NCBI RefSeq assembly: GCF_003182255.1
Contig: NZ_QGTQ01000001.1
Location: forward strand, 331,634 to 395,633
Reading direction: 5' to 3'
Source of the DNA: Paenibacillus cellulosilyticus
GTDB taxonomy: Bacteria; Bacillota; Bacilli; Paenibacillales; Paenibacillaceae
Length of the DNA: 64,000 nt
Every line of letters begins with the position of its first letter. Within the stretch, counting starts at the first letter, position 1. The translations under genes were made by a program, and so were the position numbers. The notes under the pieces were generated by a model. The model saw only the letters and a program-made list of their open reading frames with translations. It ran no database searches and was not told where the DNA came from. This document shows, in pieces, positions 26,575 through 36,837 of this stretch.

Positions 26575-26900
26575 GTCCTGCCCCTCACCTTTTCTGTGTA
26601 ATTATGTCAGATAATCGCACAATATGTCGAAATGTTCTTATTCCTATTATAGAGGAATTAGGTATGAGCAAGACGAGACTTTGTGCCTAAATTTATTTGA
26701 TACTAACGCCCTAAACGTGCTCCATCGATCCTATCAAGAGGACGAGAGAGGTACTTTTTCATGCATCAAAATGTTACCTATTTGTTAGATGGGCTTAGAC
26801 CGTATGTCAATGTATGCAAAAAAATCGATGGTTTTTTCACGGATTTTAGAATAGAATGTCATTAAACCTTACATAAGTTAGTCGGAAAGAGGCTGGTTCC
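26575..26900. other. Divergent promoter region before chemoreceptor gene
   Basis: About 325 bases without a gene. TAAA at 26688 and GCCCTAAA at 26708, 16 bases apart, resemble a SigD (motility sigma) promoter for the chemoreceptor at 26901, with two deviations from GCCGATAA. An extended AT-rich tract lies at 26800-26880. Confidence 0.35.
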
Positions 26901-28994
26901 ATGTCCATATCCCTATTGAATGTTATGAATCGTCTCAATTACAATCAGAAATTTACGTTGATCGGTATTTTATTCTTAATCCCTATTGCATTTATGTCCT
27001 ATTCCCTAACATCAGAAATTCAAAAAACGATAAAAGTCGGGAAGAACGAACAGCATGGCGTTGCCTACTTGAAGCCGGTTCACCAGCTGCTCATCGCCGT
27101 TCAGAAGCATCGGGGATTAGCCAACGCTTACTTGAATGGAGACAAGAGCCAGGAGGCAGAGCTTGTAAAGCTGGAGAAGGAATGGCAGCAGGCTGCGCAA
27201 GCCATTAACGAGCAGGATGCGCTTTATGGCGCAGCGTTTGGTACCCATTCCGCTTGGAGTGGACTCGAGACGCGGTTATCGATGCTGCAAGAGGAATATG
27301 CGAATCTATCCGCAGAAGATAGCTTTGATAAACATACTGCGTTCATTGATGATCTGCTTACCTTTAACAGTGCGGTGTCGGATGCATCAGAGCTGACGCT
27401 CGATCCGGAACAGCATACCTACTATCTCATGGATATGCTCGTGCAGCGGCTCCCGTTGTTAACCGAGATGGTAAGCCGTACACGCGGTCAGGCAATGGGG
27501 ACGTTGGTTCGAGGCAAACTGACGCCGGACGAGAAGCTTGACTATATGATCACATACGACCATATTCAGAGCGCGGCGACCAGCTTGCAGAAAGATTGGA
27601 CGAATGCCTCCGTCTACAAAGAAGACGTCGCAGCCCTGAAAGAGGCCTATACCAATGCGGCACAGGCGGTTCAACAATACGGAAGCTTGTTCAGTGCGGA
27701 GATTCTAAGCGGTCAACTGACGATCGATAGCAACGACTTCTTCGCCCAAGCGACGGCTGCAATCGACCGCATTACAGCCATGTATACCAGCACATCTGTC
27801 ATGATGCATGATCAGCTTCAGCAGCGAATCGACCGGGAAGCCGGCGAGCGAAACCGGATGCTCGTATTGAACGGTGTCATACTGCTCATCGTCGTGCTCG
27901 TATTCGCCGCCTTTTACCGCAATGTTCGGGGGACGATCCTCGTTCTTGAGAAAGCTGCAACGAAGCTGGCAGAAGGCGATGCAAGCGTACGGGCCGAGCT
28001 CGTGACACGCGACGAGCTGCGCAGCGTCGGCGATGCCTTCAACCGCGTAGCAGAAGCTTTCGCCAGACTGCTGCGCGCAAACCAGACCGTAGCGAATCAA
28101 CTAGCTGCAGCCTCCTCGGATCTGGAGGCCGCAGCCGGTACGACAACGATGGCGACCAATCAGATCGCACTGTCGGTACAGGAGCTCGCGACGATGGCCG
28201 ACCAGCAATCCTCGATATCCGATCAGAACGCCGAGGCAATGACGGAGATGGCGGAAGGTATCGCAACAATCGCAGAGTCAGCCGGTTCAGCCGCCGATAA
28301 AGCAGACCAAGCCGCCGCCAGCTCAGCGGAAGGTCGTCAAGCCGTCGCAGAAACTGCGAAGCTGATGGCTTCCATCCGCGTAAAATCAGACGAGACATCG
28401 CAGGCACTAAATCGCCTCAGTGAGCTGTCCGGGCAGATCGGTTCCATCGCCGAGGTGATGACGGAGATCGCACGCCAGACGAACCTGCTCTCGTTGAACG
28501 CTAACATCGAAGCCGCGCGTGCGGGCGAGCATGGAAAAGGCTTCTCGGTTGTCGCCCAGGAAGTGAAGAAGCTGTCCGAGCAGTCGAGCCATTCCGCTGA
28601 CGAGATTGGTGCGCTCGTGACAGAGGCGGCGCAGGGCATTCGCCGTGCGGTGGCCGCGATGAGCGGCAGTGCAGCCGAGACCGCTCACGGTATGTCTTCG
28701 ATGGAGCGGTTGACCAGCGTATTCGACGGCATCTCGGAGGCGATTGGTCAGGTAGCCGTCCAGATCGGCGAAGTATCCGCATCCTCGATGCAGCTGTCTG
28801 CATCGACCGAGCAGGTCGCTTCTTCCGTACATGAGACATCCCTTCAGTCGAAGGTTACGCTCGGCAAGACGCAGGAAGTGTCTGCTTCCACCGAGGAGCA
28901 GCTCGCCAGCATGGAGGAGGTACTCGCCTCCGCAGAAGCGCTGAGTACAACAGCAGCCAAGCTCCAAGAGGAGCTCGGCCGCTATAAGCTTTAA
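26901..28994 (+). CDS. Methyl-accepting chemotaxis protein
   Basis: A 697-residue chemoreceptor. TM1 lies at ~16-36, and a large helical extracytoplasmic sensor follows (~37-315). That sensor contains [14 protein letters not shown] and [18 protein letters not shown], features of helical double-bundle (NIT-like) sensors. TM2 is [18 protein letters not shown], then HAMP ([14 protein letters not shown]), then the signalling hairpin [20 protein letters not shown] with [16 protein letters not shown]. An Asn replaces the usual second Ala (NANIEAA). Its sensor differs from those of the other two receptors in the window. The ligand is unknown. Confidence 0.93.
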   Translation: MSISLLNVMNRLNYNQKFTLIGILFLIPIAFMSYSLTSEIQKTIKVGKNEQHGVAYLKPVHQLLIAVQKHRGLANAYLNGDKSQEAELVKLEKEWQQAAQAINEQDALYGAAFGTHSAWSGLETRLSMLQEEYANLSAEDSFDKHTAFIDDLLTFNSAVSDASELTLDPEQHTYYLMDMLVQRLPLLTEMVSRTRGQAMGTLVRGKLTPDEKLDYMITYDHIQSAATSLQKDWTNASVYKEDVAALKEAYTNAAQAVQQYGSLFSAEILSGQLTIDSNDFFAQATAAIDRITAMYTSTSVMMHDQLQQRIDREAGERNRMLVLNGVILLIVVLVFAAFYRNVRGTILVLEKAATKLAEGDASVRAELVTRDELRSVGDAFNRVAEAFARLLRANQTVANQLAAASSDLEAAAGTTTMATNQIALSVQELATMADQQSSISDQNAEAMTEMAEGIATIAESAGSAADKADQAAASSAEGRQAVAETAKLMASIRVKSDETSQALNRLSELSGQIGSIAEVMTEIARQTNLLSLNANIEAARAGEHGKGFSVVAQEVKKLSEQSSHSADEIGALVTEAAQGIRRAVAAMSGSAAETAHGMSSMERLTSVFDGISEAIGQVAVQIGEVSASSMQLSASTEQVASSVHETSLQSKVTLGKTQEVSASTEEQLASMEEVLASAEALSTTAAKLQEELGRYKL

Positions 28995-29002
28995 ATAGAA
29001 AT

Positions 29003-29056
29003 GCGGGCGGGCTGAATAGAGCGATTTTGTGTGCTCTATCCGGCCCGCCCTGTTTT
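29003..29056 (+). terminator. Terminator of chemoreceptor gene
   Basis: GGGCGGGC and GCCCGCCC form the base, with an inner AATAGAGC/GCTCTATC stem. TGTTTTT follows. Confidence 0.85.
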
Positions 29057-29067
29057 TGGGGATTGGA

Positions 29068-29140
29068 TAAGATACTTTTATCTGTACTAACTAGCACTTA
29101 CGTCCCATTCGGGTCTGATAAGATACTTTCCCCTACTCTA
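29068..29140. repeat. Two-unit 51-bp repeat with TAC-type core
   Basis: GATAAGATACTTT occurs at 29066 and 29117, exactly 51 bases apart. Each begins a 22-base core (29068-29089 and 29119-29140) running from TAAGATACTTT to (TAC)TCTA or TACTA. The pattern, core length and period match the units at 15074-15146. The pair lies between converging genes. Confidence 0.7.
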
Positions 29141-29160
29141 TTCCACCACCGCGCACACAG

Positions 29161-30405
29161 CTAAGCGATCGAATGCTCCTGCTTCGGCTCTTGCTGAGCT
29201 GGCATGTCCATCGCACCCTGCGCCTTCGCTTGACCGATTCGGTCATAGTAAGGCATGAACCTCGCCGAAACGAGCGCGACGATCGGCACTGTCAGAATAA
29301 CGCCGATACTGCCCGTAATGCCCTGCAGCACTTCAATCGTTACCATGTTCATGTTCACGAGCTGGGTGTAAGGAACTTTGTAGGCATACAGCACAATCAA
29401 CGACATGAGCGAGGAGCCCGTGAACGCTAGAATAAGTGTTGTGGCCATCGTGCCCATCATATCGCGGCCGACATTCATGCCCGCCATGAACAGCGCGCGC
29501 CAGCCAAGCTCGCGATTCGTGCGATATACCTCATACACCGAAGATGCGACCGTAATTCCGACGTCCATGATTGCACCAAGCGCCGCCAGCAGAATGCCCG
29601 CGAACAGCAGCCCGCCTACCGACATGCCTGTATTGTCCGCAATCAGAATGAGCGTCTCCGAATCTGGCGTATTAAAGCCCGAGATATGCAGCAGCTCCCC
29701 AGCCAGACTCGCAAGCAAGCCTGCGAAGACGACCCCGATCATCGTACCGATAATCGCAGATAAGGACTTCGAGCTCCACCCGTCGAGCAGCAGCAACGTC
29801 ACGATTATCGTAAGCGCCACGACGAGAATAGCTGCCAGCATTGGCGAATAGCCCCGGTATAGCATCGGAATGAACAGAAACACAATGCTTCCGAATGTGA
29901 CGATAAGACCGGCAGCAGACTTCAACCCTTTCTTCCCGCCGATCGCCCACAGAATGGCCAGAAATACTCCGACCATGCCATACAGCAGCGGCGCCCGGTA
30001 ATAGCTGTATACGGTCACCATATAATGCGTCGCATCAGCCGAATCCACATCGACGATTAGCTTCATTCCCGGCTTGGCGTGTACGTTGAACATCGTGCTT
30101 AGATAGTTCGTCACCGAAACGGTCTCGCCCTTATGCTCACCGCTTAACAGCTTCAACGACAGCTGCTGCGTGCCGTGGTATAGGCCGCTGATCTTCGGGT
30201 CCTTCTCTAGCTGTTCATCCGTGACTTCCATGACACGAGCCTTCTCATACCGAATATAGGAGGTGCCTCCCGTCTCGTTATACGTAAACTCGTCCATCTG
30301 ATTGAACTGATACACCGCCCCAATGAGCACAAGCAGCATCACAACAAACAAGGCCGATCTGAGCTTCGGCTGCGACAGCCTCTTCATCCATTCTCCCACG
30401 TCCAT
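29161..30405 (-). CDS. YibE/F-family membrane protein
   Basis: A 414-residue protein of the YibE/F family. One N-terminal TM helix (~14-31) is followed by a ~110-residue extracytoplasmic beta domain (ARVMEVTDEQLEKDP; GEHKGETVSVTNYL). Seven or eight TM helices then include GALLAALGAIMDVGITVASSV-like segments (read as AALGAIMDVGITVASS) typical of the family. The function is unknown. The start is ambiguous: ATG 30405 has GGAGGG very close, while ATG 30387 has GTGGGAG at 5-6 bases. It is divergent from the HupE/UreJ-like gene. Confidence 0.85.
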   Translation of the reverse strand: MDVGEWMKRLSQPKLRSALFVVMLLVLIGAVYQFNQMDEFTYNETGGTSYIRYEKARVMEVTDEQLEKDPKISGLYHGTQQLSLKLLSGEHKGETVSVTNYLSTMFNVHAKPGMKLIVDVDSADATHYMVTVYSYYRAPLLYGMVGVFLAILWAIGGKKGLKSAAGLIVTFGSIVFLFIPMLYRGYSPMLAAILVVALTIIVTLLLLDGWSSKSLSAIIGTMIGVVFAGLLASLAGELLHISGFNTPDSETLILIADNTGMSVGGLLFAGILLAALGAIMDVGITVASSVYEVYRTNRELGWRALFMAGMNVGRDMMGTMATTLILAFTGSSLMSLIVLYAYKVPYTQLVNMNMVTIEVLQGITGSIGVILTVPIVALVSARFMPYYDRIGQAKAQGAMDMPAQQEPKQEHSIA

Positions 30406-30565
30406 GTCCCTCCGCATGATTCGATATCATCTGCCAACATCATACGAATCAATTGTTACGCGTCTGTTAATTTACAATAATGACATATTCTAGTCGATTG
30501 TATTTTACAAATGGAACGTAGTATCAGGAGGAACTTTGACGAATCCCTCAGGAGGTTGTAGATCG

Positions 30566-31678
30566 ATGAAACGCAGCAGGGTCTACCGATGGTATGCCGC
30601 AGGCCTACTCGGATTGTTGCTCGTCACCATGATGCTCACTGCTGCTCCAGCAGCCTATGCGCATGGCGGGGACAGCGTTGCCTATTCCGACATTACTTTG
30701 AAAGACGGGGACATTACGTACGATCTCCGGATCGATATGTACGATCTTCGCCTCGCTGTTGCACCCAATGACATCGATGTTGGCGACTTCTCCGCTCCTG
30801 TACTGGACAAGCTCATCCATGATCGTTGGCAGGACATTGAGAACTATTTGCTCGACAAAATCAAGCTATACGCCGACAGCCTCCCCCTAGAAGGCGATAT
30901 CCTGTCCCTGGTGGCGACTGAAGCACGCGACCAACCCTATGCTGAAGCCGTCATGCGCTTCCATGTTGGCAATAAGCCCGAGCACTTCGTGCTAGACTAT
31001 CAGCCCATCTTCGACGATGTCGACATGTGGCATGTCAACTATGTCACCATGTCACTCGATGGCAGCGGAGGCGGCAAGCAGAGCTATGTCCTTTCCCTCG
31101 ATACGCGAGAAATTAAGCTCGGTGAGCTGAGTACGCTGCGCGCAATCAAGCAGTTCTTCATCCTCGGCATCGAACACCTCATCACAGGCTACGACCACAT
31201 TCTCTTCCTGCTGGGTCTACTGATTGGCGCACGCTCGATTAAGCAGATGCTAGGCGTCATCACTTCATTCACCGCCGCTCACACCGTTACACTGCTGCTC
31301 GCCGGATTCGGCGTTGTTACGCTGCCAAGCCGCTTCGTTGAGTCCGTCATTGCATTGAGCATTATCTACGTTGCATTGAACAGCGTACTTAACAAAAAAC
31401 ATGCCACCAAGCACAACATGCTGCTTGCCTTCGGCTTTGGCCTAATTCATGGCTTCGGCTTTGCAGGCACCCTCTCCGAGATGCGTCTCGATGGCGGACA
31501 GCTGGCCGCTTCGCTTTTGACCTTCAACGTCGGTATCGAATTTGGTCAAATTATGATCGTGCTGCTGCTCTTCCCGGCCGTTCATTACGGTCGTCGGATT
31601 AAATGGACGATTCCAGCGATGTCCGCTGCCATCTCATGCTGCGGTCTCATTTGGCTCATACAACGCGCGTTCATGTGA
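30566..31678 (+). CDS. HupE/UreJ-like membrane protein with exported N-terminal domain
   Basis: A 370-residue protein. The signal peptide ends AAYAHGGD, so a His lies next to the mature N-terminus. A ~160-residue extracytoplasmic domain follows, then six TM helices of the HupE/UreJ_2 family. Signature segments are HLITGYDHILFLLGLLIG, FTAAHTVTLLLA and GFGLIHGFGFAG, whose His and Asp residues are thought to bind Ni or Co in related permeases. A metal-uptake or efflux role is therefore likely but unproven here. The start is ATG 30566 with AGGAGG upstream; a TTG at 30536 also has an AGGAGG but would precede the signal by ten residues. Confidence 0.82.
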   Translation: MKRSRVYRWYAAGLLGLLLVTMMLTAAPAAYAHGGDSVAYSDITLKDGDITYDLRIDMYDLRLAVAPNDIDVGDFSAPVLDKLIHDRWQDIENYLLDKIKLYADSLPLEGDILSLVATEARDQPYAEAVMRFHVGNKPEHFVLDYQPIFDDVDMWHVNYVTMSLDGSGGGKQSYVLSLDTREIKLGELSTLRAIKQFFILGIEHLITGYDHILFLLGLLIGARSIKQMLGVITSFTAAHTVTLLLAGFGVVTLPSRFVESVIALSIIYVALNSVLNKKHATKHNMLLAFGFGLIHGFGFAGTLSEMRLDGGQLAASLLTFNVGIEFGQIMIVLLLFPAVHYGRRIKWTIPAMSAAISCCGLIWLIQRAFM

Positions 31679-31832
31679 CCACTAGTGGCATCGATAGAGA
31701 TATTCTCACACTATTTTACAATTTTTTCACTATATAGTTAATATTGTCATGACATATTCGACCTACGATTGGAAACGGTGCAAGATCGGACATGCTGTTC
31801 GACGGGCAACTACATTGAGGGAGGGTATTATC

Positions 31833-34040
31833 TTGTTTAACGTTTTTAAGCTTCATCGCAAACGTATCCGCAAGAGCTTTTACTCGCTGCTGCTGGCGAC
31901 TGTGCTGACATCATCGCTGACGGCATCGATTATTAACGCCGCGGATGACACGCAATCCACCGAGGTTACTCCGCTGGCTGCTGAGGTCGCTCCGTACAGC
32001 TCGAGCAACATTGCACTCAACCCCGGTGCCAATGAGTCGGAAATGCGCTTCACGTGGTACTCCACAGAGAACCCTGTCGGTACGGTCGTTCAAGTTGCGC
32101 CTAAAGAGGCTATTCTGGCAACGGGCGATTACAGCCTCATACAATCGTTCACGGGCGTCGCAACACCCGCTGCCAACAGCGCCTACTCCAACAAAGTAAC
32201 GGTTAATGGCCTGCTGCCAAATACCGAATATGGTTACCGGGTCGGCGATGGCTTAGACGAGCACTGGAGCGACATTTACTACTTCAAAACACAAGATCCT
32301 AAACAATTCAGCATCATGTTCGTTGGCGACCCTCAGATCGGCGCCGGCAGCAGCGCAGCAAACGATGCTGCGGGCTGGGACAATACGCTGAATACGGCAA
32401 GAAGCATGTTCCCGAACTTCAGCTTCATCATGTCGGCTGGCGACCAAGTCAACACATCGACAAGCGAAACGGAGTACACGCAGTACCTGAGCCCCTCGCT
32501 GCTCCGCAGCATTCCAGTAGCTACAGTTGTCGGCAACCACGACACAGCCGTGAACTACAAGTACCATTTTAACCAACCAAACGAATCGACCACGAATGGT
32601 GTAACGAGCGCCGGCGGCGACTACTACTACACCTATGGCGAAACGCTCTTCATCGTCCTCAATACGAACAACCCAAGCGGTGCTACGCACGCAGAGTTCA
32701 TTGACCAAGCGGTCAACGCTGTACCGAATGCACGCTGGAAAATCGTAACGTTCCACCAGTCGATCTACAGCGCAGCGAACCACTCGACAGAAGCAGCAAT
32801 CGTGAACCTGCGCGCCGCCCTGTTCCCCGTGTTCGATCAGTACAAGATCGACGTCATCTTCATGGGTCATGACCACTCCTATGTACGCACATACCAAATG
32901 CAAGGCGACCAAAAACAACTCGATCAAACGGTTGACGCTAACGGCCGTGTCATCAACCCAACGGGTATCGCGTACATCACTGCGAACTCGGCGAGCGGCA
33001 GCAAATACTACGAGCTCAAAGCAACGCCAGAAGTTTACTCGCAAGTACGCAGTCAGCTGAAGGTCCCAACGTTCTCCATGATCAACATCGATCACTATGG
33101 CATTTCGGTTGATACGTACCGTACGGACACAAGAGAGAAAGTCGACACATACACGATGGTGAAGACGGACATGAACGGCCTCGACGTTGTTCCTCCGACG
33201 AAGCTGACGTATACGACGGACGATACGGCTCTCGACACGACGGGCATGGTTGTGAACAAAATCAACCGCGATAACACGCTGACGCCGCTCGCACTGAGCG
33301 ACGTGACGGTTACGGGCTTCGACGCAAGCACGGTTGGCACGAAGACGATTACGGTTACGTACGAAGTCTACGGCGTGAAATACACGGATACGTTCGACAT
33401 TCAAGTCGGACAAGCCGCATCGTATGTGAAGATCTATGCGAAGCAGGGCGTCATCATCCGCACAGCGGACGAGAACGCTGAGTTCTATCTGTCTCTCTCC
33501 CATGCGAAAGCAGTGAATGCACTCGACATTTCGATCTCGTACGACGCAACGAAGTTCAAATTCGATCAAGCATCCTTGGTCGACTCGGCGAGCGGCGTCC
33601 TTGATGTGAGTGACGATAACGGAACGGTCCGCATCGTTGCCGGCTTCACGAGCCCACTCACATTCAGCGAGTACACGGACCTTATTAAGTTGAACTTTGA
33701 ACCGATCGATACAAGCGCTGGCACGATGCAAGCCGACATTCAGCTGGTGAGCGCTTCGACCGCATCTAGCGGCAGTGTAGCCGGCAATGACGAGATCCCA
33801 GCGAATATCGATAGTCGTTTCGCTTCGACGATCCTTCGTACGTACAAAGACATCGTCGATATTAACGGCGACGGCAAGCTGTCGATTTCCGACTTGTCCC
33901 GCGCAATCGACTACTACCGCATCAGCTCTACTGATGCAGAGCACTGGCCGCAAGCTCAGCGCGCTGACGTGAACTTCGACAATGTCGTCGACGTGACGGA
34001 CTTGACGATCATCATGGTTCATATTTTGCGCGGCGAGTAA
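31833..34040 (+). CDS. Secreted metallophosphatase with Ig-like, cohesin-like and dockerin domains
   Basis: A 735-residue secreted protein. Signal peptide ~1-37. A purple-acid-phosphatase-type N-terminal domain follows (~50-140). The calcineurin-like phosphoesterase core (~150-425) shows FVGDPQIG, SAGDQVN, VGNHDT, VTFHQS and MGHDHSYVRT, so the metal ligands are present. A bacterial Ig-like domain lies at ~440-525 and a cohesin-like beta domain at ~528-650. The C-terminal dockerin has two calcium loops, DINGDGKLSISD and DVNFDNVVDVTD. The start is TTG 31833 with GGGAGGG 8 bases upstream. It lies 85 bases before an SLH-anchored cohesin-like protein on the same strand, a likely docking partner. 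Confidence 0.87.
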   Translation: MFNVFKLHRKRIRKSFYSLLLATVLTSSLTASIINAADDTQSTEVTPLAAEVAPYSSSNIALNPGANESEMRFTWYSTENPVGTVVQVAPKEAILATGDYSLIQSFTGVATPAANSAYSNKVTVNGLLPNTEYGYRVGDGLDEHWSDIYYFKTQDPKQFSIMFVGDPQIGAGSSAANDAAGWDNTLNTARSMFPNFSFIMSAGDQVNTSTSETEYTQYLSPSLLRSIPVATVVGNHDTAVNYKYHFNQPNESTTNGVTSAGGDYYYTYGETLFIVLNTNNPSGATHAEFIDQAVNAVPNARWKIVTFHQSIYSAANHSTEAAIVNLRAALFPVFDQYKIDVIFMGHDHSYVRTYQMQGDQKQLDQTVDANGRVINPTGIAYITANSASGSKYYELKATPEVYSQVRSQLKVPTFSMINIDHYGISVDTYRTDTREKVDTYTMVKTDMNGLDVVPPTKLTYTTDDTALDTTGMVVNKINRDNTLTPLALSDVTVTGFDASTVGTKTITVTYEVYGVKYTDTFDIQVGQAASYVKIYAKQGVIIRTADENAEFYLSLSHAKAVNALDISISYDATKFKFDQASLVDSASGVLDVSDDNGTVRIVAGFTSPLTFSEYTDLIKLNFEPIDTSAGTMQADIQLVSASTASSGSVAGNDEIPANIDSRFASTILRTYKDIVDINGDGKLSISDLSRAIDYYRISSTDAEHWPQAQRADVNFDNVVDVTDLTIIMVHILRGE

Positions 34041-34069
34041 TTACGAATCACAATCTTCGCTTCTTCACC

Positions 34070-34099
34070 GCAGGGGAAGGCGTTAGCGCCTTTTCCTGC
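34070..34099 (+). terminator. Hairpin between phosphatase and cohesin-SLH genes
   Basis: GCAGGGGAAGGCG pairs with CGCCTTTTCCTGC around TTAG. The T run after the stem is absent, so it may be an attenuator or an mRNA-stabilising hairpin rather than a full stop. Confidence 0.5.
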
Positions 34100-34125
34100 C
34101 TATTCTAATAATTAACGAGGAGTTC

Positions 34126-35865
34126 ATGATGATGAAAATCAAACGAATAGCCGTCCTTCTCTTCATCTGCTGCTTGGTTCTCCCAATGAACGTTTTTGCC
34201 GCGGACACTAGCGCTAGCAGCGGGGCGGCACTTATTCAATGGTCACGGCAAGCCGTTGCCGTCGACAGCTCTGCCTCTACCTTTTCGGTCAACATCGTCA
34301 TGGGCAAGCATAACCCTTTCAGCAGTTTGGAATTCGGTGTGAAGCTGGACGGTAACATTCAAATCAACTCGATTAAGTACAACGCTGCCATCAGCGGCTC
34401 TAAAGTATCCGACACGATCAGCAACGGAACACATTACTTCGGTTTCTTCGATACGACGAACCATTACAACGGTGATTTCACCGTCTGCACCATCACTTTT
34501 AACTATGCAGGTAACTCGCCTGCAGCCGCTACGATCGTGGAGACGAACGTTACGACTGTAACGGCGGCAGGCGGAGCAGATAAAGAAAGCTTAACGCCAG
34601 GCAATACGGTTCAAATTACGCGAAGCGCAGCAACGGGTTCAACAGGAGGTACGACAGGCGGAGGCACAGGTACAACTACCGACACTGGAACGGGAACCTC
34701 GACTGAATCTGGCAGCAGCTCTGCACAAACGGATAACGGCCGCTATTTGCTCGCTGTAGACGACATGACGGCGCTCACCGCACTAGAGAACGGAACGAAG
34801 GATGCACAAGGCGTAACGACGGCTGTCATCCAAGTGAAGCAGGATGACATCGGCGATGCTCAAGAAATCGCAGTACAGCTTCCTTATCTCATTCTGAACT
34901 CGTCCGAGCATCGCAGCATCCGTGTCGAAACGCCATACGGCACGGTCATCATTCCGGATCATGTTATTCAAGCGAGCCAGCTGGGATCAGCTTCGACGCT
35001 GACGCTCGTCATCTCAAAGGTGGATGCTTCCGTGCTGCCTTCGTCTGCCCAACAACAGATTGGCAGCCGCCCCGTCATCGACCTGAGCTTCGAGCTCGAC
35101 GGCAAGCCAATTACATGGAGCAACGATGATGCACCTGTAACGGTTATGCTCCCTTATTCGCCTACCGACGCAGAACGCAATGATCCAAACGGCATTCTTG
35201 CTGCTTACATCGACGGCAGCGGCAATGTGCAGATCGTTCCAAGCGGCCGTTACCACGCTGAAGCCGGTACGGTTATATTCCAAGCGACGCACTTCAGCAC
35301 GTATGGCGTCGTAACTGCTGTGAAAACATTCGAAGATATTGCAACGTCGTGGGCACGCAAAGATATTGAAGCGCTAGCCGTTCGCGGCATCATTACAGGC
35401 ACATCAGCAACCCGCTTCGCGCCAGGCGCAGACATTACGCGCGCGGACTTCACGAAGCTGCTCGTCGGCGTACTTGGCAAGCATGCAGTCGTATCCGGTG
35501 ACGGCTTCGCGGACGTACCAGCGAACGCTTACTACTACGACGCCGTCATGACGGCGAAGGCACTCGGCCTCGCATCGGGCTCGGGCAACAACGAGTTCCG
35601 TCCGAAGGCATCCGTGACGCGTCAAGATATGATGGTGCTGCTGGAGCGCGCATTCACCGCATCCGGCCATCCACTGACGGAGAAGGCAGCTCTTACTTCC
35701 TATAAAGACGCGAAGCAAGTATCCGCCTATGCGCAAGAGAGCGTAAGCAAGCTGATTGCTTCGGGCATTATTAGCGGCAGCGACGGCAAGCTCCGTCCGC
35801 TCGACCACCTGACCCGCGCAGAGGCAGCGAAAGTGCTGCATTTGCTGTACGAGCAGTTGTATTAA
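34126..35865 (+). CDS. SLH-anchored cohesin-like surface protein
   Basis: A 579-residue secreted protein. Signal peptide ~1-27 (ending VFA). A cohesin-like domain spans ~30-165, with PFSSLEFGVKLDG and DFTVCTITFNYAGNSPAAA matching the cohesin strands that precede and follow the dockerin face. A Gly/Thr/Ser linker lies at ~167-205, a beta domain of unknown type at ~210-400, and three SLH repeats at ~405-579 (KTFEDIATSWARKDIEAL; DGFADVPANAYYYDAV; TSYKDAKQVSAYAQ). Three consecutive ATG codons (34126, 34129, 34132) follow GAGGAG; the third has the best spacing. Next to a dockerin-bearing phosphatase, it looks like an OlpA-style anchoring protein. Confidence 0.85.
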   Translation: MMMKIKRIAVLLFICCLVLPMNVFAADTSASSGAALIQWSRQAVAVDSSASTFSVNIVMGKHNPFSSLEFGVKLDGNIQINSIKYNAAISGSKVSDTISNGTHYFGFFDTTNHYNGDFTVCTITFNYAGNSPAAATIVETNVTTVTAAGGADKESLTPGNTVQITRSAATGSTGGTTGGGTGTTTDTGTGTSTESGSSSAQTDNGRYLLAVDDMTALTALENGTKDAQGVTTAVIQVKQDDIGDAQEIAVQLPYLILNSSEHRSIRVETPYGTVIIPDHVIQASQLGSASTLTLVISKVDASVLPSSAQQQIGSRPVIDLSFELDGKPITWSNDDAPVTVMLPYSPTDAERNDPNGILAAYIDGSGNVQIVPSGRYHAEAGTVIFQATHFSTYGVVTAVKTFEDIATSWARKDIEALAVRGIITGTSATRFAPGADITRADFTKLLVGVLGKHAVVSGDGFADVPANAYYYDAVMTAKALGLASGSGNNEFRPKASVTRQDMMVLLERAFTASGHPLTEKAALTSYKDAKQVSAYAQESVSKLIASGIISGSDGKLRPLDHLTRAEAAKVLHLLYEQLY

Positions 35866-35886
35866 ACGAATAGCCGGTACGAGTCG

Positions 35887-35936
35887 AATCGCCCGTATAC
35901 TATCGTCACCAGACGAGGGTATGCGGGCGATTGTTT
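35887..35936 (+). terminator. Terminator after cohesin-SLH gene
   Basis: AATCGCCCG (35887-35895) pairs with CGGGCGATT (35924-35932), extended inward by GTATAC/GGTATG, and is followed by GTTT. Confidence 0.7.
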
Positions 35937-36086
35937 ACAGTTGAGCAGCTAGAACGATTGCGTCATTTGACACTCCATATCGATCGTTCTATAGTGAAGT
36001 CGTTAGTTGTTTGCAATTTTATTCCAAATGAATCCAAAACTGAGGAGGTGTGCCGAAGCTGGCAATGCTGGCGGAGGCAGTAATGA

Positions 36087-36821
36087 ATGCGAGTAGCACA
36101 AGGTATTGAAATGCTCGAATTGAAACTGGCCCATACACAGATCAACCCGACCGTCGTGTATGACGCAGACGGATATTGGCTCATTGACACGGGACTGCCA
36201 GGCAGCCGAAACGCGATCGAGTCACTGATTACAGAAGCAGGTCTCGATGCGGGCAAGCTTCAAGGCATCATCCTGACACACCAAGATATCGACCATGTCG
36301 GCGGCCTGCCGCAATGGCTCGACGCACCTGGAGGAAGAGAAATTCCGGTCTATGCGCATTTAGACGACCGCGGAGCCATCGACGGCACTGCACCGATGAT
36401 TAAGGTCGGCCCGGAGCGCCGCGCCTCGCTGCTGGAATCGATGCCAGAGCCCGTGCGCCAATCGTTCTTGAACGTATTTTCCGGTGAACATACGAATGTA
36501 ACCAGCGTGCTGTCCGGCGGGGAAACGCTGCCGTTCGGCGGCGGACTCGCCGTTATTCCTACACCAGGTCATACACCTGGACATGTCAGCTTGTATCATG
36601 TGCCGAGCAAGACGCTCATCGCAGGTGATGCCCTGACGGCTGCGGACGGCGTATTGAACGGCCCGAACCCGCCTTTCACCCCAGACATGCCGAAGGCGCT
36701 GCGCTCGCTGCGTAATCTGGCGCCATTCGAGATCGAAGCAGTCATCTGCTACCATGGCGGTCTGATCAGCGGCAAGGAGGTGCAGCAGCGTATCGCCGAG
36801 ATAGTCTCCTCGGAAGGGTAA
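36087..36821 (+). CDS. MBL-fold metallo-hydrolase
   Basis: A 244-residue metallo-beta-lactamase-fold hydrolase (glyoxalase II-like). The metal motif reads LTHQDIDHVGG, so the second His of HxHxDH is Asp. The later ligands are present: TPGHTPGHVSLYH, AGDAL and CYHGG. The His-to-Asp form occurs in a known branch of the superfamily and need not abolish activity. The start is ATG 36087 with GGAGG 9 bases before. It is followed after 16 bases by the AbrB-type membrane protein gene, so the two are probably co-transcribed. The substrate is unknown. Confidence 0.87.
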   Translation: MRVAQGIEMLELKLAHTQINPTVVYDADGYWLIDTGLPGSRNAIESLITEAGLDAGKLQGIILTHQDIDHVGGLPQWLDAPGGREIPVYAHLDDRGAIDGTAPMIKVGPERRASLLESMPEPVRQSFLNVFSGEHTNVTSVLSGGETLPFGGGLAVIPTPGHTPGHVSLYHVPSKTLIAGDALTAADGVLNGPNPPFTPDMPKALRSLRNLAPFEIEAVICYHGGLISGKEVQQRIAEIVSSEG

Positions 36822-36837
36822 GCTTGCTGCATGTGAC

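Noticed and set aside
32253-34022. 589-codon frame antisense to the phosphatase gene
   Set aside because: The sense strand has complete domains; the antisense protein is Val/Arg/His-rich without any known motif.
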